Origin: Photobacterium atrarenae
GTDB taxonomy: Bacteria > Pseudomonadota > Gammaproteobacteria > Enterobacterales > Vibrionaceae
Reading direction: 5' to 3'
Length of the DNA stretch: 64,000 bases
Assembly: GCF_024380015.1 (NCBI RefSeq)
Contig: NZ_CP101508.1
Span: forward strand, 1,550,902 to 1,614,901
The notes beneath the pieces are model-generated. The model was not told the DNA's origin. It saw only the letters and a program-made list of their open reading frames with translations, and searched no databases. This document shows, in pieces, positions 37,971 to 47,678 of the stretch (position 1 is its first letter; the number at the start of each line of letters is the position of its first letter). Position numbers and translations under genes: made by a program.

Positions 37971-37998
37971 CAGAGCCGCAAAGGCTCTGTTTTTTTTA
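37971..37998 (+). terminator. Rho-independent terminator of hrpA
   Basis: CAGAGCC, GCAAA, GGCTCTG and a long T run. Confidence 0.93.
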
Positions 37999-38329
37999 CT
38001 CGCTCCAAAACATCCCCAGGTAAAATTTAAAATTCCCTCAAGGTATCTCCAGGGTGGGTTTTATCTGCCAGATGAATCTGATCGTGCGGCTAGGACGCTA
38101 AATTAAAAATAATGATCTAAACGCATTTCATAAATGAAAAATAGTGGTTGTTTTACCGTAATATGCACATTTTGAATATGGTTATTAACTATGCTAATTT
38201 TTATTTGAATTAATTCATGCTCTTTTCATATTAAACGATTCTCTTCACCTGATAGCCTTTAAATAATAAATATGGGCAAATGTTAATTTTTATTATTTAG
38301 TTTTTGGTGATAATTAACAAGGAACATAA
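37999..38329. other. AT-rich promoter region
   Basis: Strongly AT-rich 330 bases upstream of the dCache chemoreceptor gene. It probably holds its promoter; no operator recognised. Confidence 0.45.
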
Positions 38330-40414
38330 ATGAATTTTTCGAGTATTAAGCAGCAGCTACTCATTTTTTGTGGCGCAAGCATACTGACGGTGTCAGGTGC
38401 GATGCTGGGATATGGATATTATAGCGGGAACCAACTCCTTGAATCGCTCGATAATCTGGTTTTGAATTATGCAAAAGATTCACTAAAACAAGAGCTTAAA
38501 CTGTCTGCTCAAGTGGAGGCCAGGAACATCAACCTGGTGTTCAATGAAGCCATGGAAGTGTCGAAAACGCTGGCAGCATCTTTTACCCATCAGGATCCAA
38601 ATATTTCTCGAGATAGCGTGATTCAGATGATGGGGAATACTATTGATAATATTCCTAATATAATAGGGATCTACTCTGGTTGGGAATATAACAAATTTGA
38701 TAATTTAGATGAACAATATGTAAATACAAAGTATGTTCAAAAAAATGGCGAGTTTGCGCCATATTTTAACCGCTCCCCGTCCGGGAATATAATTCTGGAA
38801 GCGTCTTACCCTTTTTATGATACAGAGAAAAATGAAAATGGTATTCGTGGTTCGGAATGGTATTTATGTCCGAAAGAAACATTATCTGCCTGTGTGATTG
38901 ATCCAGCCAGTTATGTGGTTCAGGGAAAATCGACCTTAATGAGCTCTTTTACTGCGCCAGTGCTCCGCAATGGTGAGTTTGCCGGCATGTTTGGGGTCGA
39001 TTACTCGCTCGACTTTCTTCAAACCCTGGCTGTGAATACCAGTAACAATTTATTGAAAGGCCAGTCGCGGGTATTGATCATCAGTGCATCGGGCATCATT
39101 GCAGCCGATAGCGGTGATGACGGTAATATCGGCCAGCGGCTGGGGAGCACAGAGGTCAGTCAATTGATCCGCGAGCGACAGCATGGCGAGGTAGTGTTGT
39201 CGGGTGAATCCATCATCGCCCACGAGAGCTTTACCACAGTCGGCACCAATAAGCCCTGGCATGTCGTGGTGGTGGTCCCTGAAAAAATAGCGTTGGCCGG
39301 CGCTTACACGATTGTTGAAACACTCAGTGCGCATTTCAATGCCAGTCAGACAGGACAAATGACGGTTGGTATGATCACGGGTTTACTGGGAATGGGCATG
39401 ATTTGGCTGGTAGCGGCATCGATTTCCGCTCCAATAACGGTATTGGTGAAACGGGTCGAAGCATTAACCCGCTCTGGGGGGGATTTGACTCAGCAAATTG
39501 AGATCGCCCGCCGTGATGAAACCGGGCAGTTGGCAAACCATCTGAATACATTCATCAATGATGTCCGGGGCATTGTCGGGGATGTTGCCGGCTCGGTGCA
39601 ATCTCTGACGAGCAGCGTTGCGGCCACGTCTGATATTGCCAAAGAAAGTCAGACCCAGATCGCGATGCAGAGTGATGAAATTGATCAGGTGGTTGCTGCG
39701 ACCACCGAAATGGCTTCGACGGCACATAGTGTCTCGGACAATGCCCAGGAAACAGCGTCAGCGGTGAGTCTCACGCAGCAGTCTGTTCAACAAGGGCATC
39801 AGGTGGTTGCTGCGAGTGCGGAAGGTCTGCGTGAATTGGCCGGTAACGTTGAGGAGGCGGCCAAAGTGATTGAAATTTTGGCGCAGGAAACGAATAACAT
39901 CGGCAGTATCCTCGACGTGATCCGCAATATTTCGGAGCAAACGAACTTGCTGGCGCTTAATGCGGCGATTGAGGCAGCGCGCGCAGGTGAACAGGGCAGA
40001 GGATTTGCCGTGGTCGCGGATGAGGTGCGTAATCTGGCAACCAAAACGGCTCAGTCCACGGATGAAATTCAGCAGATGATAGATTCACTGCGCCACAGCA
40101 GCAAAGATGCGGTTGAAAAAATGCGTCACAACCGCAGTCTGAGTGATGTCTGTTTGTCACATGCCCAGCAAGCGGTGTGTTCTCTGGAAGAAGTGCGGAC
40201 GCAAAGCGGTAAGATCCAGGATATGGCGCATCAGATTGCCAGTGCTGCCGAAGAGCAGGCAGCGGTGACTGAAGAAGTAAACCGCAGCTTGGTGGCCATT
40301 AACGAAGTGGCGGGAAAAATTGGCGCAGGGGCAGATCAGACATTGGTCGAAAGTGATCGGGTCTGCGGTTTCACCCAGGATGTGAGCAAGAAGATCAATT
40401 TCTTCTGTTATTAA
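38330..40414 (+). CDS. Methyl-accepting chemotaxis protein with dCache sensor
   Basis: A 694-residue chemoreceptor. TM1 lies at about residues 8-28 ([21 protein letters not shown]), then a periplasmic dCache_1 domain of about 270 residues with the landmarks [20 protein letters not shown] and [20 protein letters not shown]2 is at about 345-365, followed by HAMP and the signalling coiled coil with [20 protein letters not shown]. The sensor lacks the full amino-acid recognition motif as far as can be seen. ATG 38330 has AAGGAAC upstream. Both chemoreceptors in the window are orphan genes. Confidence 0.92.
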   Translation: MNFSSIKQQLLIFCGASILTVSGAMLGYGYYSGNQLLESLDNLVLNYAKDSLKQELKLSAQVEARNINLVFNEAMEVSKTLAASFTHQDPNISRDSVIQMMGNTIDNIPNIIGIYSGWEYNKFDNLDEQYVNTKYVQKNGEFAPYFNRSPSGNIILEASYPFYDTEKNENGIRGSEWYLCPKETLSACVIDPASYVVQGKSTLMSSFTAPVLRNGEFAGMFGVDYSLDFLQTLAVNTSNNLLKGQSRVLIISASGIIAADSGDDGNIGQRLGSTEVSQLIRERQHGEVVLSGESIIAHESFTTVGTNKPWHVVVVVPEKIALAGAYTIVETLSAHFNASQTGQMTVGMITGLLGMGMIWLVAASISAPITVLVKRVEALTRSGGDLTQQIEIARRDETGQLANHLNTFINDVRGIVGDVAGSVQSLTSSVAATSDIAKESQTQIAMQSDEIDQVVAATTEMASTAHSVSDNAQETASAVSLTQQSVQQGHQVVAASAEGLRELAGNVEEAAKVIEILAQETNNIGSILDVIRNISEQTNLLALNAAIEAARAGEQGRGFAVVADEVRNLATKTAQSTDEIQQMIDSLRHSSKDAVEKMRHNRSLSDVCLSHAQQAVCSLEEVRTQSGKIQDMAHQIASAAEEQAAVTEEVNRSLVAINEVAGKIGAGADQTLVESDRVCGFTQDVSKKINFFCY

Positions 40415-40503
40415 TTCTGGCACGACCACGATTGCAAAAACAGTTCGACAATGCAGCTTGTAAGTCTGCCTGTGTGACAATTTGTATGAACTTTCTGTAT
40501 GAA

Positions 40504-40533
40504 AAGCGGCACCTGAACAGGTGTCGCTTTTGT
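40504..40533 (+). terminator. Rho-independent terminator
   Basis: AAGCGGCACCTG, AA, CAGGTGTCGCTTTT; stem with one G-T pair. Ends the chemoreceptor transcript. Confidence 0.85.
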
Positions 40534-40550
40534 GTCTTGCGGTTTCTATG

Positions 40551-40618
40551 AACTGGCCTCCTCGTGAGGCCGGTTATTATCGCCTGTTTTTAGAGTTCGC
40601 CTCCGGATCTGAGTCCGG
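40551..40618 (+). other. Leader hairpins before the cysM-JAMM-ThiS/E1 operon
   Basis: Stem AACTGGCCTC/GAGGCCGGTT (40551-40560, 40566-40575) and a smaller CCGGA/TCCGG (40603-40618) lie between the chemoreceptor terminator and the operon. The first has no T run. They may form a 5' leader or a second terminator stage. Confidence 0.35.
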
Positions 40619-40731
40619 CAGTTGTGGGAGCAAGCGCCGCGCAGTGCCGGTAACTTGGGGTCTGCGCTGTGATCGACTATGGTAAATAAATACCCGTCTC
40701 ATTTCTTTTTCGAGTGCTCAAGGGAGGGTTC

Positions 40732-41637
40732 ATGGACTTGCTGGCGTTGATTGGACACACGCCACTTATCGACTTGAGCTTTCTGTTTCCCGATCAGCCC
40801 GGCCTGAAACTATTCGCAAAAGCCGAATGGACCAATCCCGGTGGTTCCCTGAAAGACCGATCGGTGAAAGAAATGTTGTGTCAGGCGATTGAGAGCGGAC
40901 AGCTTCATCCGGGCAAAACGATTCTGGATTCCAGTAGCGGCAATGCCGGTATTTCCTATGCCATGATCGGCGCTGCCATGGGATATCCGGTGACGATTGT
41001 GATCCCGGGCAATGCCAGCCGGGAGCGGAAACAACGTTTAATTGCTCATGGGGCAACGCTCATAGAAACGGATCCGCTGGAAGGTTATGACCAGGCTTTA
41101 CGTCATGTGCATGCGATGTTTGAGGCATCACCCGAGCAGTATTTCTTCTGCGATCAGTACGCTAATTCACACAATGTAAACGCGCATTATCACGGGACAG
41201 CGTCTGAGCTGATGAAGCAGGTACCGCAGCCGATCACCCACTTTGTCGGTGGCGTCGGCACCGGCGGTTCGTTAACCGGGATTGCCCGGCGGCTGAAGGA
41301 GCAGGATCCGAATGTAAAAATCATCGCGATCCGGCCTGAGCGCTGGCCAGGGGTGGAAGGATTAAAACCGCTTGGAGAGCCGGAGGATATTGTGCCGGCG
41401 ATTTTTGATCCAAGTCTGGTTGATCAATGGATTGATGTATCGGCTGATGAAGCCAAGGCAGGGTGTTTACGACTTGCCCGGCACGGCATTTTTGTTGGTC
41501 AGTCATCCGGAGCTTATCTGGCGGGTTGCACCAAGCTGATGGCTGGCTTGTCCGAGGGGGTGATCACCACCTTACTGTGCGATCTCGGTGAACGCTACTT
41601 CAGTGCAGGGTTATGGGACCATGACTATTCATGTTAG
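40732..41637 (+). CDS. cysM: CysM-like PLP-dependent cysteine synthase
   Basis: A 301-residue fold type II PLP enzyme of the O-acetylserine/O-phosphoserine sulfhydrylase family. NPGGSLKDR has the PLP lysine (Lys41), SSSGNAG binds the substrate carboxylate and GGVGTGGSLTG the PLP phosphate. It makes cysteine from an activated serine and a sulfur donor. Gene overlap with a JAMM protease and a sulfur-carrier fusion suggests that the donor is a protein thiocarboxylate, as for mycobacterial CysM with CysO, not free sulfide (inference). ATG 40732 follows AGGGAGGG. Confidence 0.85.
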   Translation: MDLLALIGHTPLIDLSFLFPDQPGLKLFAKAEWTNPGGSLKDRSVKEMLCQAIESGQLHPGKTILDSSSGNAGISYAMIGAAMGYPVTIVIPGNASRERKQRLIAHGATLIETDPLEGYDQALRHVHAMFEASPEQYFFCDQYANSHNVNAHYHGTASELMKQVPQPITHFVGGVGTGGSLTGIARRLKEQDPNVKIIAIRPERWPGVEGLKPLGEPEDIVPAIFDPSLVDQWIDVSADEAKAGCLRLARHGIFVGQSSGAYLAGCTKLMAGLSEGVITTLLCDLGERYFSAGLWDHDYSC

Positions 41638-42076
41638 CCAGACAATCATTGCACAGATAATCGCTCAGGCTGAGCAGGCTTATCCTGAAGAATGCTGCGG
41701 GTTTATTCTCGGCGAGTTAGACAGACAAAACGAGTCTATCTCACACAGCCACTATTATCTGCCTTGTCTGAATGAAAAGTCAGATAACCGGGAACGGCGG
41801 TTTTTGATCGACCCGATAGCTTACCAAGACGCAGAAGATCAGGCGGATCGGGAAGGGCTGGCGATTATCAGTATTGTTCATTCACACCCGGATCATCCGG
41901 ATTCCCCCTCTGAGTTCGATCGGCTCCACGCCTGGCCGGGGCTAAGCTATATCATCATTTCTGTTCATCAGCACAAAGCTGCCGGCTACCGTTCATGGCG
42001 ATTGACGGAAGACCGACAACGCTTCGATCCGGAGCAGGTTTGTGTTGATGGCTCAGACACCAAGGCATCGATATGA
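41621..42076 (+). CDS. JAMM/MPN+ metalloprotease (Mec-like)
   Basis: A 151-residue zinc isopeptidase of the JAB/JAMM type. The complete motif is present: Glu in PEECCGFILGE at about residue 24 and HSHPDHPDSPSEFD at 87-100 (His87, His89, Ser97, Asp100). Prokaryotic members cut after the Gly-Gly of ubiquitin-like sulfur carriers, releasing cysteine (mycobacterial Mec) or trimming the carrier (QbsD). The gene overlaps cysM by 17 bases and the downstream fusion by four (ATGA), indicating one operon with coupled translation. Confidence 0.88.
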   Translation: MTIHVSQTIIAQIIAQAEQAYPEECCGFILGELDRQNESISHSHYYLPCLNEKSDNRERRFLIDPIAYQDAEDQADREGLAIISIVHSHPDHPDSPSEFDRLHAWPGLSYIIISVHQHKAAGYRSWRLTEDRQRFDPEQVCVDGSDTKASI

Positions 42077-43515
42077 AAGCATTGATTAAGGTTCCTTCAC
42101 CGCTACGACGATTTACCCAGCAAAAGAGCCAGGTAGAAGTTGAGGCGGCAACCGTATTTGAGGCGATTACTCAGCTCTGTGAGCAACACCCGGAGCTGGA
42201 ACTTCAGCTCTTTGATGAGCAGGGCCAACTACGAAATTTTGTGAATCTGTTTCTGGACCGAGTGGACATTAAACAGCAAGACGGTTTATCAACGTCCCTC
42301 CATGAAGGATGTGAGCTGCGGATTGTCCCTGCGATTGCCGGTGGAGTCGATGTATCCGTGACGGATTCCCCGATAGCGCCAGGACGGCTGACCCCAAAAG
42401 AAATCAGCCGCTATAGCCGTCATATTATGTTGCCGGAGATCGGTATGGCCGGGCAGCAAAAACTCAAGGATGCCAAAGTGTTGATCATCGGGGCCGGCGG
42501 CCTGGGCTCGCCTTTGTGTTTGTACTTGGTTGCGGCTGGTGTCGGGACGCTTGGCCTGGTGGATCACGATACGGTTGATGAAACCAACCTGCAGCGGCAG
42601 ATCCTGTTTACCATGAACGATTTGGGGCAGCCGAAGGTCAGCGCTGCCCGCGAAAGGCTGATGGCACTGAATCCTGATCTGGATCTGCGTTGTTATCCCG
42701 AGCAGCTGACTGCGGCGAATGCGCTGGAGATGATCGGGGATTATGATCTGGTGATTGACGGGACGGATAATTTTCCGACTCGGTATCTGGTCAATGATGC
42801 CTGCGTACTCAGCCACAAACCCAATATTTATGGCAGTATTTTTCGTTTCGATGGTCAGGCGACGGTATTTCATTATCAGGATGGGCCATGTTATCGCTGT
42901 TTGTACCCTGAACCACCGCCACCGGGCTTGGTACCATCCTGTGCTGAAGGGGGCGTGTTGGGGGTTTTGCCGGCGATGATTGCCAGTATCCAGGCGACCG
43001 AGGCGATCAAAATGATCACCGGGGCCGGCACGACGTTAAGTGGCCGGCTGCTGATCTACGATGCGCTGAATTTAAGTTTTGAAGAGCTGCGTATTGAGCG
43101 CAATCCGCATTGCTGCTTATGCGGCGACGTTCCGACCATCACCGGTTTGATTGATTACCAACAGTTTTGCGGGATCCCGGCGACACCGGCCGAGGTTGCT
43201 GTTGATGAGATCACCGCTGTTGAGTTACGTCAACGGATGGTAACGGGTGACGTGGTGCTGGTGGATGTCCGGGAAGCCTATGAGCGGGAGATTTGCCTCA
43301 TTCGCGGCAGCCGACATATCCCGATGAGTGCGGTGACCGAGCATCTGGCTGAATTTCATCCCGATCAAACGGTGGTGTTCCACTGTAAAATGGGCGGACG
43401 CTCAGCCAAGGTTTGTCAGCAATGTATCGACCAAGGTGTGACCAATGTGGTGAACTTGAAAGGCGGGATCCTGGCCTGGATTGATGAAGTGGAGCCCGGA
43501 TTGACCAAATACTGA
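42073..43515 (+). CDS. ThiS/MoaD - ThiF/MoeB (E1) - rhodanese fusion protein
   Basis: A 480-residue three-domain protein. Residues 1-91 form a ThiS/MoaD beta-grasp carrier ending in Gly90-Gly91 (VPAIAGG). A linker follows, then an E1-like adenylating domain at about 110-355 with the nucleotide loop GAGGLGSP (140-147), zinc pairs CYRC (273-276) and CCLC (347-350) and Cys290 in VPSCAEGG. A C-terminal rhodanese at about 375-480 has the active loop CKMGGRS (Cys438). It would adenylate the carrier C-terminus and sulfurate it to a thiocarboxylate. The carrier's Gly-Gly is internal, so processing must come first (inference). Confidence 0.9.
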   Translation: MKALIKVPSPLRRFTQQKSQVEVEAATVFEAITQLCEQHPELELQLFDEQGQLRNFVNLFLDRVDIKQQDGLSTSLHEGCELRIVPAIAGGVDVSVTDSPIAPGRLTPKEISRYSRHIMLPEIGMAGQQKLKDAKVLIIGAGGLGSPLCLYLVAAGVGTLGLVDHDTVDETNLQRQILFTMNDLGQPKVSAARERLMALNPDLDLRCYPEQLTAANALEMIGDYDLVIDGTDNFPTRYLVNDACVLSHKPNIYGSIFRFDGQATVFHYQDGPCYRCLYPEPPPPGLVPSCAEGGVLGVLPAMIASIQATEAIKMITGAGTTLSGRLLIYDALNLSFEELRIERNPHCCLCGDVPTITGLIDYQQFCGIPATPAEVAVDEITAVELRQRMVTGDVVLVDVREAYEREICLIRGSRHIPMSAVTEHLAEFHPDQTVVFHCKMGGRSAKVCQQCIDQGVTNVVNLKGGILAWIDEVEPGLTKY

Positions 43516-43586
43516 GGGAATGACTCGGAGCATGAAGTACTTGACCGGGGGAGCCATGCCTGGCTTGCAAGTGTGAACCCATGAAA

Positions 43587-43613
43587 AAGCGGCGCTTGTT
43601 TGAGCGCCGCTTT
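43587..43613. terminator. Bidirectional terminator
   Basis: AAGCGGCGCT, six-base loop, AGCGCCGCTT, with A and T runs on either side; between the fusion gene and gsk, which converge. Confidence 0.9.
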
Positions 43614-43656
43614 TGCGTGTTAGCTGGTTCAATCAGCCGGGAATCCGAGCGGATGA

Positions 43657-44961
43657 TTAACGCTCCCAGTAAGCTTCTTCCAGGCAGTCTTCTCGTTCCG
43701 GCAGTCCGCGAGACAGACGCGGTGCGTGCTGGGTCAGCACTTCGTAGCTGACCCGGTTCGAGTACTGACAAATCTGCGAGAAAGATGAATAGGTCAGGAA
43801 GCTGCCGTTATGCTTGGCAGAGTTCGGAACATTGGCCTTGTGGTAACGGTTGGCGGACATGTCATGCAGCAGGGCAGACAGGGCGGCATCACCGGCACCA
43901 TTGGTATTTTTGATTTGAACCGGTCCGCCCAGGTAAGGCGCGATATGTGAGTAAATCCGGATTGGCTGTTCACAGACCGATTTTTTCATCGGGCGGCTGA
44001 ACTCATAGCGGTTGAAATCGGCGATTTGGCCCGGCAGCAGGGGCAGGGAAGACTCACGTTTGAGGGAGTCTTCGGTATAGCCGGCCATATACAGCCCGAC
44101 CGGTCCCGCGGTGCAGAGCACCATATCGACCCAGTCCAGTGCTTTGTCAGCCGCTAATAGCGGATCTTTCTCGCCAGTCAGAGCTTCGGCCTCTTCCTCA
44201 TTCATCGCCACGCAGGTGACATGTTCTTTCAGAAATTCTATCCACCAATCCTGCTTGCCTTCGATCACGTACTTGGTACCCAGGGTCAGGACAACCGGCA
44301 CATCATGCTTTTTCGCGTGCTCAATTGCCTTGAGGGCGGAATCTTTCATTGGATCGGTTGGCTTGCCGCGCACCAGATAGGATGAGAGGACCAGTGCTGA
44401 GGCATTCTCGAAAATGTTCTCCGGGATGAACTCCGGACGGAGCTGGTTCATCTGACCTTCGTTGATGGCAAAGGTGCGTTCGCCGTCTGCCGTGATCAGC
44501 GTATAGCAGCGACCAATCGGGCCGTTGACCGGCTGCAGGTAGTCAAGATCCATCCGGCTGGAGGTGTTACACAGGTAGCGGTAGGCGTATGATCCAATTT
44601 TCAAATCCTGGCTCATCACGCCGAGCAGAATCGATTTATCGTCAGCCAGCACGGAGTAGTTGTGCAGGGTATTACCGATGGTATCGCCTGGATATTCATG
44701 GCTGATCAGGTTGCATTCTTTGAGCTCCTGATAAAGTATCTCTGCTTTATCCTCTTCCAGGACCAGTGAGTGACCTTTACTCAGGTGATGACGTGCCAGA
44801 AAGTCATCGTCAACGCGGGCTTCAATATCAACAATGGTTTGTCCGACGCCAACCAAGTGGGTACGAGACAGCGGGTTTTCTTGTTGAATTTGAGCAACTA
44901 ATGGATCGCGGGCATTGACAGGAAAGTAATGCTTGGACTTGCGCTGACCAGGGAATTTCAT
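43657..44961 (-). CDS. gsk: Inosine-guanosine kinase
   Basis: A 434-residue PfkB-family nucleoside kinase close to E. coli Gsk, which phosphorylates guanosine and inosine for purine salvage. Visible: N-terminal VGVGQTIVDIEARV, the NTSSRMDLDYLQPV middle, VTCVAMNEEEAEALTG, and the anion-hole/catalytic NTNGAGDAALSALL. The divergent promoter lies upstream of 44961. It ends in a shared terminator. Confidence 0.94.
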   Translation of the reverse strand: MKFPGQRKSKHYFPVNARDPLVAQIQQENPLSRTHLVGVGQTIVDIEARVDDDFLARHHLSKGHSLVLEEDKAEILYQELKECNLISHEYPGDTIGNTLHNYSVLADDKSILLGVMSQDLKIGSYAYRYLCNTSSRMDLDYLQPVNGPIGRCYTLITADGERTFAINEGQMNQLRPEFIPENIFENASALVLSSYLVRGKPTDPMKDSALKAIEHAKKHDVPVVLTLGTKYVIEGKQDWWIEFLKEHVTCVAMNEEEAEALTGEKDPLLAADKALDWVDMVLCTAGPVGLYMAGYTEDSLKRESSLPLLPGQIADFNRYEFSRPMKKSVCEQPIRIYSHIAPYLGGPVQIKNTNGAGDAALSALLHDMSANRYHKANVPNSAKHNGSFLTYSSFSQICQYSNRVSYEVLTQHAPRLSRGLPEREDCLEEAYWER

Positions 44962-45208
44962 TTGTGGAGGCTATCGTTTTTCGGGAATTTTGTTCGATAA
45001 TACCATAAAAGTGAGATTCATCTCTCACTTCTTTGCAATCTGATGACAAATGCTGTTCTTTTGATTCTTTTTTCGCCGTTGGTTGGCATGGACACTGAAC
45101 TGGAAGGAGAGCACACCGACAGGGCTTCAGGGGGCAAGGTGATGAAAGTGGTCACAAATCGCGGCATCAGCAAGATCACGATGCATCCTGGTCAACTGAA
45201 TGGAGATA

Positions 45209-45234
45209 TAAAAACAGCTGCCAAATGCAGCTGT
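45209..45234 (-). terminator. Terminator of the DUF2786 gene (minus strand)
   Basis: Minus-strand ACAGCTGC, ATTTG, GCAGCTGT followed by TTTT. Confidence 0.88.
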
Positions 45235-45246
45235 TCAATATGATTG

Positions 45247-45942
45247 TTAGCCGAGCAGTTTTGGCTCGTGGGCCCGACTGCCGCCGACCGGACGGTTCAC
45301 CGAAATCGAGCGACCTTTCTTCATCCCTTTCTCATAATCATCGGTCAGGGCTTTCATCGCTTCCTGCAATTGTTTTTTGAAGGTTTCACGGTCAATGTTC
45401 TCAAACTCTTTATCGATATAGTTGGTCATGCGCTTGTCATGATCATCATCGGTGTTGAGTTCCGGCAGTTTTTCTAACGCGCCTTCGATCCACCCGGCCA
45501 GGAAGGAGCCGACTCTGCGGGTGACTTCTGTTGTGCTGGTGCCGGTGCCGGCAAAGCTATTTCTGAACTGGCCGGTTTGCTGGTTCATTTCCCGGTAAAC
45601 GACATCAAATGCGAAAGCCGCGAAGATAGCACGCTCGGCCACGCCGATAAATTCAGCTTGCTTCAATCCTTTATAATTTGTCAGCACGCACTCGACGCCA
45701 AAGCGACGGTTGATGCCACGAATAATTTTGAGGATCTGCGGACTGATATCAGTTGGCAGCAGGGTTGCTGATTTGGTTTTTCCCATTTGAATGAACTCAA
45801 TATCATCTTTTTCAAGACCGTATTTGAGCATCAGGCGGTGGGCCATTTTGATAGCTTGTGCGGCTTCGTTGACGTTCGCAGAGTTACCCAGCTCTAGGCA
45901 TTTTACAATTTTCTTCAGCGCCTTTCGCTTCTGTTCAGACAT
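45247..45942 (-). CDS. DUF2786 domain protein
   Basis: A 231-residue cytoplasmic protein. The N-terminus (KKIVKCLELGNSANVNEAAQAIKMAHRLMLKYGL) is a DUF2786 helical domain, which occurs in phage and bacterial proteins of unknown function. The remainder is charged and helical. Start at ATG 45942 with GAGAATGAG upstream; the frame is open further but that part is unlike a protein start. Divergent from the gene at 46092. Confidence 0.72.
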   Translation of the reverse strand: MSEQKRKALKKIVKCLELGNSANVNEAAQAIKMAHRLMLKYGLEKDDIEFIQMGKTKSATLLPTDISPQILKIIRGINRRFGVECVLTNYKGLKQAEFIGVAERAIFAAFAFDVVYREMNQQTGQFRNSFAGTGTSTTEVTRRVGSFLAGWIEGALEKLPELNTDDDHDKRMTNYIDKEFENIDRETFKKQLQEAMKALTDDYEKGMKKGRSISVNRPVGGSRAHEPKLLG

Positions 45943-46091
45943 TCGATCACACTCATTCTCTACCGGGGGCGCGTATTTTAACTCGTTCCTCCGGCTTGTA
46001 CAATTCACGGTTGATAAGTATCTGATACTTGAGAACTCAGGCAGAGCGCCCCATAATGAAACATGATTCAGACTAAGCAAAGAGCCTTATA

Positions 46092-47060
46092 ATGACGACT
46101 GCTTATCAATCGATTGATGTGCCTTTTGAGTTTCGCCACACCTGCTGGTTCTGTGGCGAACCCTATTTCGAGTCGTATGCTTTTATGCCGTCTCCCAATT
46201 ATGAACACCAGGCTGCGCCGGTGCTGCTGCCGTGCTGTGAAGAGTGTTACGGATTTTGCCGCACGATCAAAGTCAGCGGATTGGATCTGCTGCGCGACAA
46301 AGTTAAGGAAAAGCTGCACCGTAAATATGAGAAGCACCTGCAAATTGGTGCGAACTGGACCCAGGAAGAGCTGGCAGCTTCAGAGTTTGAAGGCAAAGCA
46401 TTGGAAGGCTTTAAAGAAAGTGCCTGGACAATGTTTGAGATTGCGAAAGAACGGGTTAATTATGCCGGCTGGCCTTTAACCATTGATGGCCTGCCGATTG
46501 CGGGCTTGACGAGTCGGTTTCAGATCGAGTTTGACGGGATCGTGTATACCAGCTTAGCCCATGCGATTGAACAACTGGCGAAAACCTATGTAATTCCGCA
46601 GCCTTACCTGGAACAGGTGGTGGAGGTGGTTGGTCGTCAACGACTCGGCTATGCCATCCGCTTTGCCAAAACGACTTATGGTTACTCTGATGAAGAACGA
46701 GCTGCCAGTATTGTCAGTTTGAAGAATCTGCTCGCTGAAGAGTCAGAGCTGGCACCCCAAAATGCAGCGTCTACCGGAGGGATGGTTGTGGATTTAGCCG
46801 AGATCCAGTCGCTCATTATCGCGCGTATTCAGGTGATGCCGCAGGCCATACACTGGGCACTCACACATGGGGTGACCACATTGCATCAGCTTGCTGAGCA
46901 GGAGGAGGCATTCTTTGAATATTTCATGCCGGAGTCCGAGTTGGTGGCGTTTACTTACTTTAACGGACTGCAGGTTTATTTCGAGAAACGGGAAAATGAG
47001 CCGGAATGGGCGGCGAGCCAAGACCCGAATCGCGCGCTGTTTGCCCGATTGACGGATTAA
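46092..47060 (+). CDS. Hypothetical protein with N-terminal zinc-ribbon-like Cys pairs
   Basis: A 322-residue protein that is not assigned to a named family. The N-terminal 60 residues hold two Cys pairs (TCWFCGEP and CCEECYGFC), likely one zinc site. A long central part is helical and charged (LRDKVKEKLHRKYEKHLQ), and the rest has no motif. ATG 46092 follows AAAGAGCC. The divergent DUF2786 gene may share its control region. Function unknown; nucleic-acid or protein binding through the zinc site is a guess. Confidence 0.7.
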   Translation: MTTAYQSIDVPFEFRHTCWFCGEPYFESYAFMPSPNYEHQAAPVLLPCCEECYGFCRTIKVSGLDLLRDKVKEKLHRKYEKHLQIGANWTQEELAASEFEGKALEGFKESAWTMFEIAKERVNYAGWPLTIDGLPIAGLTSRFQIEFDGIVYTSLAHAIEQLAKTYVIPQPYLEQVVEVVGRQRLGYAIRFAKTTYGYSDEERAASIVSLKNLLAEESELAPQNAASTGGMVVDLAEIQSLIIARIQVMPQAIHWALTHGVTTLHQLAEQEEAFFEYFMPESELVAFTYFNGLQVYFEKRENEPEWAASQDPNRALFARLTD

Positions 47061-47145
47061 CAACTTTTTTCATGTTTCATGGCGTTTTTCAAGCGTGCGA
47101 ATAGAAGGCAGAGAGGTGGTCTCTTTGCCTGATGCTAACGTGCCG

Positions 47146-47592
47146 TTACTGATTGTGGCGTGACCAGACCCGGGTGTTGCCGTCTTTATCGAAAGCAACG
47201 ACATTGTAGGGATCTTTTTGATCGTTATACTCCATTCCAGGAGAACCCATTGGCATGCCCGGCGTGGCCAGACCAACTAAGTCCGTCGGCTTTTCAGCCA
47301 GAAAACGCTTAATCTCCTCCGCGGGTACATGGCCTTCAAAGGTGTAGCCCTCAATTTCAGCTGTATGGCAGGATGCATAGCCCGGCCGAATGCCCAGTTT
47401 TGTTTTAGTCGGCGTCAGATCCTGTTGGTATTTGATTTCCAGCTTGAACCCGTTTTCTTCCATATGCTTGACCCAATCTTTGCAGCAGCCGCAATAAGGG
47501 GACTGATAGTTCGTGCCAGTGACGATGTTGGTGGCGAGGGCAACGTGGCTGGCAGTCAGTAGGCCGATAGCGATAAGTACGTGACGTTTCAT
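47146..47592 (-). CDS. DUF411 periplasmic metal-binding protein
   Basis: A 148-residue exported protein with a signal peptide (LIAIGLLTASHVALA) and the DUF411 pattern: YCGCCKDWVKHMEENGF, YASCHTAEIEGYTFEGHVPAEEI and GLATPGMPMGSPGME. DUF411 proteins are linked with copper handling; Cys, His and Met positions fit a Cu site. Upstream on the same strand lies a Cys/His-rich exported protein, so the two may form a copper-response unit. Confidence 0.85.
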   Translation of the reverse strand: MKRHVLIAIGLLTASHVALATNIVTGTNYQSPYCGCCKDWVKHMEENGFKLEIKYQQDLTPTKTKLGIRPGYASCHTAEIEGYTFEGHVPAEEIKRFLAEKPTDLVGLATPGMPMGSPGMEYNDQKDPYNVVAFDKDGNTRVWSRHNQ

Positions 47593-47678
47593 GACAATGT
47601 CCTATTTCTTTAGTCAATTGAATAATAAGCTAACTCAGGCATGCATCATGCACAGCTGAGGTTAATGTTGAGAAGAAA

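Noticed and set aside
45043-45243. 66-codon plus-strand frame between gsk and the DUF2786 gene
   Set aside because: No ribosome site, overlaps the gsk promoter area and the DUF2786 terminator, and the composition looks random.
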